DNA from: Lingula anatina
Lineage: Eukaryota > Brachiopoda > Lingulata > Lingulida > Lingulidae
Assembly (NCBI RefSeq): GCF_001039355.2
Contig: NW_019776024.1
Span: forward strand, 130,352-194,351
Direction: 5' to 3'
DNA: 64,000 nucleotides
Of this stretch, positions 23,734-36,419 are shown one piece after another. The notes beneath the pieces were generated by a model that worked only from the letters and a program-made list of their open reading frames with translations, was not told where the DNA came from and made no database searches. The stretch's first letter is position 1. The number at the start of each line of letters is the position of its first letter. The translations under genes and the position numbers were made by a program.

Positions 23734-25991
23734 ATGTTAGGGTTTCTAGTAGGCCTACAAGTTCTTTGGGTTGTTCTTGTTGGACTGAACACTGCAAAAG
23801 GACAGCAATTTAAAGGTACTGTAATAGAGCAGGATCCCAGAGGGTTAAGCATGCCCGAAAAGATCACCAATTTTCTTGTGCCTGGCCTACATGCTTACCT
23901 ATATATGAAAATGGGAGTCTGCCGTATTTCCAGTGGTGGGTGTGGTCAGGGGTGGGTCCAAAACAAAGGCCCTCAAATCCAGCTAGCTGGAATTTTTTAG
24001 GGGAACCCTTGATGTTGTTTTTATGCTATTGCGCGGTGCATACAAATCTTAATTGCTAAAAATTGAACATCGGTATTGTACAAAAGAAGCCGCAAAGTTC
24101 CTAAAAAAATCACGCCCAAAGAGCCACACCCTTTATGTACAGCTAGCATGCCCTTAAACTTAACCCTTAAACTTAACTTGGAAAATTTTCATTAGAGTCC
24201 CAGGAAGCTGGAATGACCATCGACAGACAATTTAAGTGGTGGGTTGTGCCCAGCAGAAACGCTCAAAGAGCCACGCCCCTAATGTACAGCTAGATGTACC
24301 CGTAATGTAACTCTTTCAAAATGGCTGGAAAATGTTAGGTAGAGTTCCAGGATAGATTATTGACCGGGCACTACCCACCACTTAAATTGTCTGACGACGG
24401 TCATTCTAGCTTCCTGGGACTCTAAGAAACGTTTTCCAGTTATTTTTTAGGGTTAATTTTTGGGGCATGCTAACTGTAGGCCTACATTAGGCATGCTACC
24501 TTTACAATAAGGGTGTGGCTCTTAAGGCATGTCTGCCGGGCACTACCCAGCAATTAAATTGTCTGCCGATGGTCATTCTAGCTTCCTTGGACTCTAAGGA
24601 ACATTTTCCAGTCATTTTTTAGGATTAACTTTTGGGGCATACTATCTGCTCATTAAGAGTGCGGCTCTTTGGTTTTGTCTGCCGGGCACTACCCACCACT
24701 TTAATTGTCTGTCGTTGGTAATTTCAGCTTCCTCTAAGGAACATTTTCCAGTTGGAGCATGCTAGCTGTACTTAAGGGGTGTGGCTCTTTGGATGTGTCT
24801 GCCGGGCACTACCCATCACTTAAATTGTCTGTCGATGGTCATTCAACTTTCCTGGGACCCTAAGGAACATTTTTCAGTTGTTTTTTTAGGTTTAACTTTT
24901 GGGGCATTCTAGCCGGATTTCCACCACCTATAAATCAGGGTCTGCCAGCCACACCCCATCACTCAGTTTATCCGCCAGTATCTATTTGATATACCTGAGA
25001 CCATGCTGAAAGACCCCCAATAGGTTTCTAAGGGTTCCCCTAAATAACTCCAGCTAGCTGGATTTGAGGGCCTTTGTTTTGGACCACCCTGACCACACTC
25101 ACCACTGGAAATACGGCAGGCTCCCATTTTCATGTTTAGGTAAGCATGCAGGTCATTGCCAGGTACAAGAAAATTGGTGATCTTTCGGGCATGCTCAACC
25201 CTGGGATCCCGGACTATAAATTTACCACCCAAAAATAAGCATGTTAGCTTAAATCGGTCACCCATTAAAGAAGGCATGCGTGTTTTTTTTTACTATTGCT
25301 AAATTTATAAGACAGATGTTTTAGAAGACAACATTTTGAAATGAATTGCTGTAGCTATAGTTATATGGGGTATGACTGCCATTTGAGCTTGCTTGCCTTT
25401 AGAAATAAGTATCGTTTTGAGTGAATAGTTAGATTGTGGAAATACAGTGCAGGGAGAAATTGAGGAAAGGTGACAATTAGGCATTTAAGATGCTTTCCAT
25501 GAAAAAAAATTACGGTATACAACATGGTTTAAACAATGGTCTAAAACGGTTAAGTTTCCACAGAATGTGCAGCTCTCCCGGGTCTGAGAAGAAACCGTGT
25601 GGTCGGTGGAAATGAAGCGTCACCTAACCACTGGTCCTCTGTCGGTAGCCTCCAAACAATATCCTCTACCTACATCTGTGGCGGAAGCATCATTACTCCA
25701 AATTGGGTTGTTACTGCGGCACACTGTTTGGATTCGTAAGTTTCTAATGATTAGGAGAAAAAAATTAAAATCATGAATTGATGCTAGAAAATCACACACA
25801 AAAATGGTTTACAAGTCACCTTTTGCATCTGCACACACCCTACTACGTTACGGGTGTAAGCGACAAACTTCTTTTTCTTTTTGTAACAGCACAGATGACA
25901 ACCACAGACCTTAAAGATATAAAGCAATTTTTTGGTTAACAAAATAAGGCGTGGAGGTTTGGATTGTATTCTACACCATTTCCAAGAAATT

Positions 25992-26030
<39 letters not shown>

Positions 26031-27667
26031 GATCATATCTGGAGTCCCATTTTTTTCTATTGGTCCCATCATCCATTTATCTGTTGCAGTATCCACGACG
26101 ATGCTGATGACTATCAAGTCGTCTTTGGTGATCATAATCAAGATCCAAGTTCTGGACGGGAAGTAATTGCGCGTGTGTCCAGGATTATCAAGGTACATGT
26201 ACGGGTGGAATTACAGAGAGGTGCGGTCCATGCTGTGATGTCACATTTTTATTGTTTAAAAGTCACATTCCAAACCTTCGGATAATAAGTTATGGTTTAT
26301 AATCTTGCCAATTATCTTTACAACACCAATATATTTTTATTCATTATAATTTATTTATTGCAGGTAGAAACATGGTAAATTTTATATTTATTTCCCCCAC
26401 AATTAAAAATTAAAAAACAAAAATACTACGATAAAATTATCAAAATAATAATTAAATGAATAAAGTTTGACAGTTTGAAAGAGGTAGGTAGAGTAATTTT
26501 TTAGCATTAGTTGTGCTGGGACATTGTGTGTGGTTTTGACAGCAGTAGTGTGGCTCTGACCATTTTAATTTTGAGAATTCAGCATTACATGTTTAATTTT
26601 GCTTAAATCTTTTTAACATAAGATTGAAAAAAAAGTGAAAGAAGTTTTTCAGCTTTATTTAGGCTGTCTAAAGTAAATTATAAAATATTTTCAGCATGAG
26701 CATTATGGAAGTGACGGTCCTGGTTTCCGAAACGATATCGCACTGCTGAAGTTGAGCCAGCCGGTGCAGTTTACCCGGTACATACAGCCTGCTTGCCTGC
26801 CGACAGTGAACAACGTATTTACTTCGTCAGACGAGTGCTTGATACTAGGTTGGGGAGAGACAAAAGGTACGTAGTTACGTGTGTCCGCGCGTTCCTCACA
26901 TAGAAATCAGAGAGAGAGAGAGAGAGAGCAGCATTTCATAAAAACGAGGACCTATGAAACGGTTTGATGCGCTAAATATATTAAGAATTGCGAAGCGCAG
27001 ACATTGAGGTCAAGAACTGCCCCTTGAGCTAATGAGCAATTGTAATACGCTGACAACATCAAGCTGATTGCGTATGTTGTTTTAGGTACAAGAGAAAGTA
27101 ACGTCCTGCTGAGGGAACTGCGCCTTGACATCATACCCAACACCAACTGCTCTGCCATGTGGTCCAAGTACCCGCATCCAGGAGCCAGGGTGTTGCCATT
27201 TCACATCTGTGTCGGGGTTGTAGGCAGTGAAACTTGTAACGTACGTGCAGCAATGATCCTCATTGAGACTATAATCAAATATTATATTTTATGTATTCAC
27301 GCGGTTTCAAGTGCTTTTGTAAGTGCGGTTATAAAAAATCGAATCGGTAAGAAATGCTGTGGTGAGTGAAAATATTATAACGAAAATGAAATCATAAATA
27401 TATATTTACTTTAAGGTGGTCACTTTTTCCTCAAATAAATTTTCCACTTGTTTATTATTACTTATTTTACAGGGTGACAGCGGCGGCCATGTCTTCTGCA
27501 AGAAAGGAGATCAATGGGTGACGGTGGGCGTGTCCTCGTGGGCAGTTGGCGACTGTGACACCCCCGAGTTTCCAGCAGTATATTCAAGGATCACCTCCTA
27601 TTTGTCCTGGATACGACACATCATACAGCAAGATACTACTACCACCCCAGGGGCTGCATTTGGATGA
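23734..27667 (+). CDS. Secreted chymotrypsin-like serine protease (copy B), short form lacking the N-terminal domain
   Basis: Six coding exons with matching phases: 23734-23815, 25564-25735, 26090-26192, 26695-26866, 27086-27240, 27473-27667 (292 aa). The signal peptide (residues 1-24) leads almost directly into the propeptide ECAALPGLRRNR and VVGG. The triad is His81 (TAAHC), Asp133 (NDIALL) and Ser231 (GDSGG). Copy A's Cys/Thr-rich exon 2 is absent; since that exon is phase 1-1 and 240 bp, its loss keeps the frame. Other differences: six codons fewer after GSL, one extra Leu in exon 6, position 189 Glu instead of Gly, and GDSGGHVF instead of GDSGGPLM. The latter changes fall at or beside the active site, so specificity or activity may have shifted. 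Intron 1 holds a foldback element at the splice donor. Confidence 0.9.
23819..25216. mobile_element. Foldback-type element with long inverted repeats in protease B intron 1
   Basis: About 185 bp at 23830-24012 is the inverted copy of about 25025-25212. Between them are 120-170 bp internal repeats containing GGGCACTACCCACCACTTAA (near 24367, 24538, 24684, 24804) plus one inverted copy near 24213. Comparison with protease A intron 1 places the insertion at a TA dinucleotide, duplicated as TA at 23817-23818 and 25217-25218. No transposase seen. Open frames at 23734-24000 (beyond 23815) and 24963-25277 (minus) are the two arms read through. Confidence 0.85.
25994..26028. repeat. (AAAT)n microsatellite
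   Basis: Tandem AAAT units within protease B intron 3; absent at the matching place in copy A. Confidence 0.9.
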
Positions 27668-28049
27668 AGCGTTTGGAGCCTTAAAAGCTATTTCAGGCAA
27701 CAGTAATAAATATCATATTATCTGCAGTTTAAGCAGATCAAACTACTGCCATGAAAGTTTCCTACCTCCTTCACGTCACTGTGGGTTGTTCTTCATTTCT
27801 CTACATAAACAAATCAGGAATAAGAATGGTGATGACAACTTTTATTCATTTTCAGAGAATGAAAATCGTTATTCCATTTGTTATGCAATTATGTCAAATG
27901 TCAAACCTTTTTGTAACTGATAACACCCAAAATATCAATTTTCATTTTGTACAAAATGTCAGAAAAAAAAAACAATTTGTTCTTGAACACTTAATACACA
28001 TTCTGAAAATAAGCCTATTGGATAATACTCTCCATAAGTAGCTTGGCTC

Positions 28050-28055
28050 AATAAA
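28050..28055 (+). terminator. Poly(A) signal, protease B
   Basis: AATAAA about 380 bases after the copy B stop codon and before the convergent gene on the other strand. Best candidate for its 3' end. Confidence 0.5.
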
Positions 28056-28273
28056 GGTCTTCTGATAAAACTTTATCATGTTGCCATTCACCTGCATGAT
28101 TCACATCAAATTAACTGACATCTTGGTTTTATAAAATTACAATCTGCAGAAGCCAGCTGCATTTTTTTATGAAAGGTGTATATTATATGTCACTGTGTTT
28201 GAAAAATCATATATCCTGCCACTAGTAATTGTGTAACATGTTATCAGTGTATTACACATCATACTGAACACAA

Positions 28274-28279
28274 TTTATT
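28274..28279 (-). terminator. Poly(A) signal, TAZ-pseudokinase gene
   Basis: AATAAA on the minus strand, about 145 bases past the stop codon of the gene ending at 28422. The two convergent genes have 3' ends only a couple of hundred bases apart. Confidence 0.5.
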
Positions 28280-28421
28280 CACCGGCACTATTATACAATA
28301 TCAATAAAATTATGATTGCTCTTTATAATGAAAATTAATCTTTAAAACCAATTTTAGCTATAGTTTTTCTCATGCCTGTTGGCTGACAAGATGAGCTCCA
28401 GGGGCAGATCTGTTTCTAGGG

Positions 28422-31400
28422 TTATTTCAGTCTTGCTTTCAGGTCTATTGCCACAAGTCTGTCTTGTCTCAAAAACTGCAAAGAATTAGGAAAATATGAA
28501 GCTTTAGTAGATTACTTTAAATGAATTTGAATATTTATACATTTTACCCCAGAAAATAATTAACCTCTCATATTGTCTGTATGATGTATTTAAATGTTTT
28601 CATATTACATAAGGTACATGTTGTAAAATTTTGAGTGCTACCCAACCTCTTCATTTGTGTCGGTTTTCTATTACAGTAAATGAAAGGGTATTATATTCTG
28701 TTTAAAATGTTTCAGTGTGTCAGGCATGAATGGAACCTATATAAGTCTACATCTTTCCCTTTTCTCTGCAATTTGATGGAACAAGGCATTGAGATGTAAA
28801 GAGCTTAAGATATGTGCACATCTTGGATATGAGATAAAACCAAAGAACTGAATGAGAGGACATTAAGAAAAGCTGATAGTTTCTTTACCTGTAGGCATTT
28901 TGACATCAAATGGGCCAAGACGGCATCTTCCACAGAGGATACATCTGGAAGTCTAATTTGTTGAGTTCTCACCTGAAGTTCCAAGACATTAAATATATTT
29001 AGAATCATTTCCCTTGAATATATGGCTCATATGGAGTCTAATAATAATTAATAAAAGTTTTAAAAATAATCCCATCACTTTTAATAAATAAGTAAATAAA
29101 TTACAGACAGGCATACAGATAAATGAATACAAATGTCACAAAAAATTGCAATGGCATTTTACTACAGTATGTCATGTAAGACTTTATCCAACTGAAGGTT
29201 AAATATCCACCTTAGTTCTGATCATTTCAGGATTATCATGTCTAAAGCTGTGCAGGACGCTCCGACTTGTAATCAGGTGGTATATAAGGCAGCCGAGACC
29301 CCAACTGTCACTCTTGGCATTTGGACATTCTCCCTGAAGTAACTAGAAAGAAAGTGAGAACAACTTACAGACATTACTAAGCAATAGACAAAATGGTACA
29401 CTAGGGATGTGTAAGTAAGGCAGGGACTGTGTGAAAGAACGGTCAAATTATGCCATATGTGTTACATGTAAGTGAGCCAATACTCACCTCAGGTGGAGCT
29501 ATATCTGTTGGCAGTCTGAGTGCTATGTCTGCCATACTTTCTTCTGTACCTTGTGTTTCTACAGAGACTGCTGCAGAGAAATTACTCAGCTTGGCAATTT
29601 CCTTACTGTAATTTAGCACAATGTTTGAATCTGAAATGTAATATGCAAAATATTAAGTATTTAATCAAGATTGTCAACAAAACCCAATTACATTCACATG
29701 TATTATTATTTTCCAAATACTACTTAAATTACTGTTAATGAAACAATTAACAGATCACTCCAGACCCATACTGTATGTGATGTGTATATAAAAATTTAAA
29801 TCTGTATTCAAAATCTCATTTTGGCTACTTTCATAAAAAAAACGAAATCTTTGACACAGATACAATTTCAATAACGTTAAGTATATCAAATTAACAAAAT
29901 CAGGGATGAATTGCAATGCACAATTTATAAAAACATTAGATGTGGAGCACTTGATTACTGTCACTATAGCTTTAGGGTGACGAGGTATCCAAGTGATACA
30001 CATATTTATAATATAGTACTAGTACCTGTCCACAAAAGGTAAACTATATTTCTTTGATGCAGAAAGTGTGCTGCTTCCAAAATCTGTCTAAGGTACACCT
30101 TGATGTATTTAGCTCTCACTGCAGGTTGGACTGCACCTATCAGGTCTCCTAGTGTTTGCCCTACATGAATGAAATATGGCATTATGCTATAGCTATCATA
30201 AACTGCATCCATCAGGTTTGTCAAAATACGGAAAATTGATTATACAGATTAAACTTGATATGACTGATATATTTTAAGAACAAACACTTGATGTCAAATA
30301 TTATGAAATGAGTTAAGGTGTTATCCAATTATTTGTCATTGATACAAGTGATTTCTGGTTTCATTGTCTTTTTTTTCTGGTCTCACTATTTTAATAACTA
30401 TGGAGTCTTGAGTTACAAAACAGACTTGAGATCTTATTTGCACTTACCAGTTTCATAGCAGGAACAAACATGCATAAACTTCCTATCACTATCCAAGGCT
30501 ACCCAGAGGTGCTGGACAATATATGCACTAGCTTCTTGCCGGCTAAGGCTCTTTAACAAGTCAAGAGTTTCTGCATTGTGTTTCATCTAAAAAAAATGCA
30601 AATGCTATGAATTTTGATACAGTGATGGGACTGGTGTAAATGCAATTATTGTCTAGGTCATTATTCATAATTTAAATCAATCACTTGATTAAAAGAAAAA
30701 AATTATCTTTGCACTTGGTTTATACTTATTTTGATAAACACAATTAACTAGTATTAAATAATAAAATAACCACAACAGAGTCATCAGCTTCTATAAAATC
30801 TTCCCTTTGAGTGAATGGAATGTAACATTATTCAAAGATTAAAAAAAAGATCAAATTCATATACCTGTATCATGCACACTTCAGACTTAGAAATTAATTA
30901 AAAAACATAAATGTATTATACTTTTAAAATTCATATCTATAGTTTCAATTTTCAAACCCATAATATTTACCTTTTTGATAAACCAATAACAAATGTCATT
31001 ATTCTTCCCATCGCAGTTTATTTCTGGAACAGCCAATACAGCGCTCCCAAACTTGCCCATTCTTGTGATAGGATCCCAGTGTCTTGCCTGACTGTCACCC
31101 ATGCCACGTTGTAGCTAAAAAGATATGTTAAAAAAACTTAAAGGACAGCACACTCAACTTAACTCCTCACTATTTTATTTTTACAAAGTCTTTATTGGAA
31201 CTTCTTGCTAACAGCTCACTACTTCCCTCTTGAAAAGTAATGGTCTCATCATCCTCTTCTCATTTTATATGGAATGAAAATGTGAGGAATACATTCACTT
31301 AACAAAAGTGAAGAGAAAATATATGGTCTTCAAATGTATATTTAAGGGGTATATTTAAAGTGTATATCAAGTCAGATATACCCTTAAATATATATTTCAA

Positions 31401-34400
31401 GCGTATACCTGCATTGCACTAGATGTGTTACTTAAAATTAGACTCAGAATTATGGGTATTCTTAGACAAGTAATAATTTTACTTGAAAATGTTTGGTTTT
31501 TTATAGTTATCTTAAATCGAAATTCATTTCAAGTGACAAAATACATTGCAATGCTTCCACCACCATTTGTTAAAACAGACTTTAAAAAATAATTTCAAAT
31601 AAAAGGATAGTGCTGGTAAAGTCAAGTATAATATTCTTATTAACTGGTATCTCCATTAGGGCCCTACCTTTATGATTTTCATGTCATCTGTAAAAGGTTC
31701 CAGCATCAGGTTTTGATATTCTGAGACTAGTTTAACCATTTGCTCATCAGCGTCCTCATCACTAAAACAGTTAACACAGGCTTTAGTAGCACAGTTTGTC
31801 ATGCCGATTGAGTAAAATTCCAAACTAGCTGAAGTCTTATTCATCACCTCACATGTGTATTTTAAAAACAATAATTAGATGTCTCAGCAATCTCTTTACA
31901 ATTTGCCCTTGATTTCTATACAAAAAATTTATTTAAAAAAGTATAACTGCAGAAAGCATATGCCAAATAATTAATCCTTTTGAAATCCCACCCAACAGTT
32001 TTGTAATAACTGCAAATATTGAAATATGGCTAAGGTAACAGTGGGAGCTAGGTTTGGCTACATGTAAGTGTGACTGTCTTTTCTATCTGCTTTTCATTTT
32101 GATTGCATTTCTTTGCTTGTCATTTCTTCAGCTATTTGTTGTAATGTTTCATGACTTTTTTATTTCTTCTTTTTTTAACTGCTGAATTATCTCTCATATA
32201 ATTTCTATCCATTCCTGTAGATTTGCAATTAAATTCATTAGAAACAAACATTCAAAATCAAGTAATGAAATTAAAAAGGGACAATATCAAGTAGCACACT
32301 GGGATTTTTACACTCACCTTAAATCGCAAAAAAAGCTACACCACTGAAGAGGACATCTGACCTCGGCACAGCAGCCAGCATGGTCACTTGCCCATTGCAA
32401 CACATGTCTACATGTTACACACTGCCATATTTGTTTTTCACTATGCAGGTGATCTTCAACATGTTTCAGGCGATTTTTACCCTACAGATATGATAACACA
32501 TTAGCTACGGCTAATCTTGGCACTACAATGCATAGGAGAAGTATATACATTTCTAAGCCCATGCCATGAATATCCGAAAAATATTATTTTTATCAAAAGA
32601 GTATCTCTCTAAACCTATTTTCTCAAATAAACCCCAACCGTTTTTAGCATCTCAAAATATGTAAATATAAATAAATATAAGTGGCAGTTATGACTGATTC
32701 AATACGCTGATAAAGGATGACAAAATGATGTGAATTGAAACTTTACCCGTAAACAACTGACATCAGTACAATGCGGGTCGAAACATCTGGCTGCCTTCAA
32801 AAGAATGTTTTCTAGGCTGCTGTTGGTGCAGGGCGGGCTCAGCTCTACCTGTTGATAGAATACAATATTTATAACTTACACTTACAGCATACAGAAATAT
32901 TTCACATACATGATTCAAAATTTAATACAGACAGTTACATTTCAGCACCCTTTCAATTTTCTAACCTTCCCCAACTGTCAAATACAATAAAATTACTGAA
33001 ATATTTCCTTAGTTTCACCACTTCAACAGGTTTGTCTCATTTGCATTTTGCTTGAAAATTATGTATTTAGGTGTCTCTGTGTAATTTGCAGTAGCATTTG
33101 CACATGGACAGTAGCACATCTCACACAGTTCACTTCATCTGGGCTCACCTGCACATTGGTGGCCATTACACTTACGTTTATATAAAGATTATAGTTACTT
33201 TTTGTGTCAAAAATTAAACTATAAAGGAAAATGAAATACCTCAATCTCCAGTCTCTGTTCATTTCTCATACCATGTGCATCTAAATTGTGAGCTCCAGGT
33301 TCTTCTGGAATTGTGTGTAAGTTCCCACCAGCATCCACGTCATCCTCAAAACTAAACACCCTGGAATCTCCTCCACTGCCAGGAGTTTTAGATTTGGCTG
33401 AACTAGTACTGGGGGTGCTAAGAGACTTGCTGCTGTGCTTTCTGTGACACTTTGCATCTGAAAATATATCAGATTTGCTCATTTCTACTTGAAATGTTTA
33501 ATCAGTCTTAACATAAATGTTGAACATTCATATCTGTCTGATGATCTCAGATTTCATTTCAATTTCATTGATCACAAATATTCTTAGACACCTATAATTT
33601 AGTATAATGTCTTCAGCAATGATATCTGCATTGTCATTTTTCTTCCAATTAATGATACATGATTTCTATTTAACCTTGTTTTCACAATCTTAAAAATGGC
33701 AGCTGTAATCTAATAGATTTTTTATCTTATTTAAATACTAGTAATGAAAATTTAAAGAAAGTTTTGTAAGCCAATACTAAAAATGCAAAATTTGATTACT
33801 TGGTGGTGATGGTTCAGAATCTGATGAAGCTACAATTGAGGGAAGTCGCTCCACAAGGGTTTCTGGTTCCATATTTGTGAACATGTCACTAACCATTGCC
33901 TGGATGTTTTCTGTACGGAGGCGTTTTTCTAAATCATCTTGATGAAACCTGATAAAACTAGAGGGCTGATCATCCTGTGGCTTGTCGTCCTCTTTATCAA
34001 TACTAATTTCAGGTGGATCCACTAACAACATCATATCAAAACCATTGCCTTTTTGTGGGGGAACTGGGGTATGTTCTAACAGTTCTTTTTGAGAGTTTCT
34101 GTGCTCCTCTTGAGAAGATATTTGAAAGGAGGACAACTGAAAACTTGAGTCATTAGTATCTAGTTTACTCATATTTGGTGCATTTCCTTCCAAAGGGTGT
34201 GTATAGGGTTGAGAAGATGAACTTGAAGTGCCTTCTTGGGGTATAAACACATCCTCTTCCTCCTCCTGGTCCCCCTCACCTGTACCATAACCACTAGATT
34301 CCTTCTGCTTCCTAAAGGAGTCCCTCCTAGCAACCGCATCACTGGTTGAGCCAGCTGTAGAAACTTTTTGGTTTGACTCTTCATCATTCTTTTGCTGTTT

Positions 34401-35186
34401 TCCATAAATGTCTTTCCAGGCTTCCCTTTCAAATACAACATCCCTTCTTCCCTGAAGCTGATCAACTGAAAAGTATCTTATATTGACCTCTTTTTGTTTA
34501 GGTCCTTCATCACTCCAACTGACAGTCTTTTGTAGGCGTGGCCTGTGCTTATTCTCACTTGTTTTACTGGATGTTGACCTGAGGCAACGTGACTTGGGGG
34601 TATCACTATTACCTAACATAGTACTTGCATCCCCAGGATCACTTTCTTCATCCTGTACTATGGCCTCAAGACTGTCAAGGTGTCTGTTGCTAATGTCCTC
34701 TATAACACTGATCTGTTTCGACTCTCCTGGTGAAATGGGCGGGGTTGAGCATTCAACAAGGTCAGGGATAGAGCTATGATGTGACAAATTCATAGGTACT
34801 GGGGCATTTTCCAAAGTCGAACTGAATGGGAGCCCTTCTCCTATGCTTTCTGGATCAGGTACAGAATGATCCGTACATTCTCCTGTTGCCGTAACATCAT
34901 GCTTACTGTACCCTTCACTGTTCTGTCTATGTTGTCTTTCCAGGATTCTGTCCCTTGAAGGAACAATTTTGAAATCAGGTGTGCTTGTCTGATAAGAAAG
35001 GACTGGTTGGGTTAGCACAGATATATCTCTGGGAAAATGCTGCTGAACAGCCCTGAAGAAAAAAGCATTTCTGTGAATTAAACTGTTTATCTCACTGGAG
35101 TTGCACACGACACTATCACTATCCAGGTTGCTGTCATCTTTGATATCAGTAGAGTTTTTTTCATATTCTTCACTTGAGGCTGTCAT
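28422..35186 (-). CDS. Pseudokinase with N-terminal disordered region and TAZ-type zinc finger
   Basis: Twelve coding exons, all phases consistent: 35186-33800, 33457-33240, 32848-32747, 32481-32318, 31761-31668, 31114-30971, 30586-30448, 30160-30026, 29630-29488, 29342-29211, 28972-28889, 28475-28422 (931 aa). Residues 1-~535 are Ser/acidic-rich and look disordered. Residues ~547-622 fit the TAZ zinc-finger pattern: C557-x4-C-x4-C, H576-x3-H580, C590-x2-C, H603-x3-C-x4-C612-x4-C617; the first His is a Lys and one Cys is His. Residues ~665-931 are a kinase fold: GKFGSAV loop, FIKK lysine, APPE, SDSWGLG. The HRD position reads Tyr-Leu-Leu (790-792) and DFG reads Asn-Phe-Ser (811-813), so catalysis is unlikely. 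A probable upstream non-coding exon is implied by an acceptor at 35192. TAZ fingers otherwise bind transactivation domains in CBP/p300; function here is unknown. Confidence 0.85.
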
Positions 35187-35276
35187 GTCTACTGTGAAAT
35201 AAGCCAGGAATGGGAATGGTTGAGCTTGTTCAAATTATTATAGTCTGAAATAACAAAATGAACATTTTTTCTAAGC

Positions 35277-35280
<4 letters not shown>

Positions 35281-35338
<58 letters not shown>
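35281..35338. repeat. (TA)n microsatellite
   Basis: Long uninterrupted TA run within the presumed first intron upstream of the pseudokinase start exon. Confidence 0.95.
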
Positions 35339-35343
<5 letters not shown>

Positions 35344-36419
35344 ACCTGTAGAGAAATAATATATAAGCTGTTTGTATGACAGTAAATTAATTTCACATTA
35401 AAGATTGTGAGTGTACTGTCCAGTACCAGTATTTAATTTGAAGTGGAGTGCATGCTAAGATTTTCTTGCACAATCATAGTTGAAATTTCAGTAATTACAT
35501 AATTTCCTGACTCAGATGTGTACAAACTATATTTTACCCAATGTCAAAAATCTATTTTGTTGTGTGAGTGATAAGAGTTGAGGGATCAACAATAATTGAA
35601 GAATAATGTATTTATAATGCATTGTACATGTATACGGAACAATAGTCAAATTTATCTTTAATTAATGCATGTCACCATGTACAGTAGCGTCACCCACAAA
35701 ACATTTTATTGTCAATGTTACCAACCACAGTAACAGCCCTTCCGAGTCGAAAAGAACTTTTGATTTAATGTTGTTATGATTCACGAGTCATGATAAGCCA
35801 TTGCACAAAACTGCATCCTTGTACAATTACTTTTTAAGTTAAACGATACCTTGCCGCTTACCGGGTACGTACTGCTTCCGTTCTGGTCAGTCTTTCACAA
35901 ACGATTTCCGGACACGTTAAATACGTCACTGAAACCCTTGATGGGTAACCCTGTGAACATTACATCAATGCATTTTCTGTGCCCCATTTTGTTTTCCAAG
36001 AAAACCACCGTATGTGTCATATGTAAACATTGCAAGTAATAGCCCGCATTTTCGAATTTAAAACCATGACAATGCTAAAAATTCACTGTACAATAACTTG
36101 AATGCTTCGACGTTATGTCTAATTAGCTTGAATGATATATGACGTTGGTTTATTGGTTTAATTTAAAGAAAATTTTGCCACTTTCATTTTCAAATTAGAG
36201 CACAACAGGGTCAAGGTCATTACAGTAGTCTCTAATCGCTGATGATTTATATTCATTTATCATTATTTTAAGTCATATATTTTTAGCTATCCACTTCAAC
36301 ATGAATGCAAATATAAATTATGATGTTCATGATTCAGCTAAACTTTTCGAGCAGTTTTTACAATTATAACTACGTTTTTCTTGTAAGCCATTCATGGGCT
36401 ATGTAAAGGTCAGTATGTA

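Noticed and set aside
24963-25277. Minus-strand frame resembling part of the plus-strand frame at 23734-24000
   Set aside because: The similarity arises because both are arms of the same inverted repeat; only the signal peptide part (to 23815) is genic.
28422-35186. Annotation of this gene as CBP/p300
   Set aside because: Only the TAZ-type finger matches; no KIX, bromodomain, HAT or second TAZ is present, and a kinase fold follows.
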